A stretch of DNA of 14,673 nt from Calditrichia bacterium (lineage in GTDB: Bacteria > Calditrichota > Calditrichia > Calditrichales > Calditrichaceae), in contig JALWEA010000147.1 in the NCBI GenBank assembly GCA_027039465.1, positions 1 through 14,673 of the forward strand, read 5' to 3'. Positions within the stretch are counted from its first letter, which is position 1; each line of letters starts with the position of its first letter. Position numbers and translations under genes: made by a program. This document shows, one piece after another, positions 14,275 through 14,673 of the stretch. The notes below the pieces were generated by a model, which searched no databases, was not told where the DNA came from, and saw only the letters and a program-made list of their open reading frames with translations.

Positions 14275-14673
14275 GTAAACCTTTTAGAGCATTAAATTTA
14301 CTCGTGCTGATTATCAGCGTGATTGCCGCCTCGGTCTATGCATCGCATATTCCGCCTTTGTGGTTACCGTTTAGCCTTGCGGTTTTGGTTATGATCATTA
14401 CGCTTTATGTCTTGCGCCGCAATGCAAAAGCGGATTTGACACAGGCGCAGAACGAACGCCACCCTTTAAAGATTTTCGCTGAGATGGTTGGCAAAAGCCT
14501 GACCTTATGTGAACATTTGCTGAAACAGAAAGATTACGGTCCGTCCGATGTGGAGAAACTGGAAGATTTATCGGAATTTCTGACGACACACATGGAGCGC
14601 ATTCATCCTCAGCTTACGGATATTTTGGGCATGAAAACATTTATCGATATCATTTTACCGTATGCGCGTGCCG
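14271..14673 (+). CDS. Unknown membrane protein coupled to the OPT transporter (3' end outside window)
   Basis: The first 134 codons are present. The ATG at 14271 overlaps the OPT stop (ATGA), so the two are almost certainly co-translated. The protein starts MSKPFRALNL and shows two likely membrane helices, about residues 9-24 (LLVLIISVIAASVYAS) and 32-46 (LPFSLAVLVMIITLYVL), a basic RRNAK boundary that suggests a cytoplasmic side, and then a soluble, mostly helical region rich in charged residues. No family is recognised. The coupling suggests an accessory or regulatory subunit of the transporter, but this is inference from arrangement only. Codon use resembles that of the OPT gene. Confidence 0.8.
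   Translation, partial: MSKPFRALNLLVLIISVIAASVYASHIPPLWLPFSLAVLVMIITLYVLRRNAKADLTQAQNERHPLKIFAEMVGKSLTLCEHLLKQKDYGPSDVEKLEDLSEFLTTHMERIHPQLTDILGMKTFIDIILPYARA

Overview
The window looks like a chromosomal stretch from a Gram-negative FCB-group bacterium, most plausibly a Calditrichota (Caldithrix-like) or neighbouring lineage. The reasons are a TonB-dependent receptor with an N-terminal carboxypeptidase-regulatory-like domain, a large exported protein with a FlgD/type IX-secretion-like C-terminal sorting domain, a PorV/PorQ-family outer-membrane protein, and moderate G+C. The assignment is inference from gene content; no marker gene fixes it.

Layout. 1-152 (minus): start of a lipoprotein-like gene cut by the window edge. 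153-688: long gap between divergent genes, with a candidate promoter next to the following gene. 689-1825 (plus): DegT/DnrJ/EryC1/StrS sugar aminotransferase. 1951-2343 (minus): stand-alone response-regulator receiver protein. 2517-3827 (minus): glycyl-tRNA synthetase with a clear intrinsic terminator 3 nt after its stop. 3828-4102: divergent promoter region with a near-consensus sigma70-type promoter for the receptor gene. 4103-7015 (plus): TonB-dependent receptor. 7050-7502 (plus): REP-associated tyrosine transposase (RAYT, IS200-like). 7509-7576: cluster of three GC-rich mini-hairpins. 7561-10743 (plus): giant exported protein with a C-terminal sorting domain. 11067-12149 (plus): PorV/PorQ-family beta-barrel. 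12150-12528: repeat-rich gap with a 186-bp structured element bounded by inverted repeats. 12529-14274 (plus): OPT-family transporter, overlapping by 4 nt a membrane protein that runs off the window end (14271-14673).

How the genes may work together. Receptor, sorted surface protein and PorV-like barrel form a recognisable module: a TonB-energised channel, a large surface-displayed partner, and an outer-membrane protein of the family that receives type IX cargo. A substrate-capture or uptake role is inference. The RAYT and its repeat hairpins sit inside this module between receptor and cargo. The sequence suggests that the insertion replaced the original translation start of the cargo gene: its best signal-peptide start codon directly abuts a repeat hairpin whose bases encode the first residues, and the receptor gene ends in an unused, very strong ribosome-binding sequence. 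The repeats around 7.5 kb, 11.0 kb and 12.2-12.5 kb look like REP-type or MITE-like elements. Several of their stems directly follow the tetranucleotide TTAG, comparable to the GTAG that precedes REP hairpins in Escherichia coli. This RAYT/repeat system and its collision with a secretion module is the most interesting part of the window.
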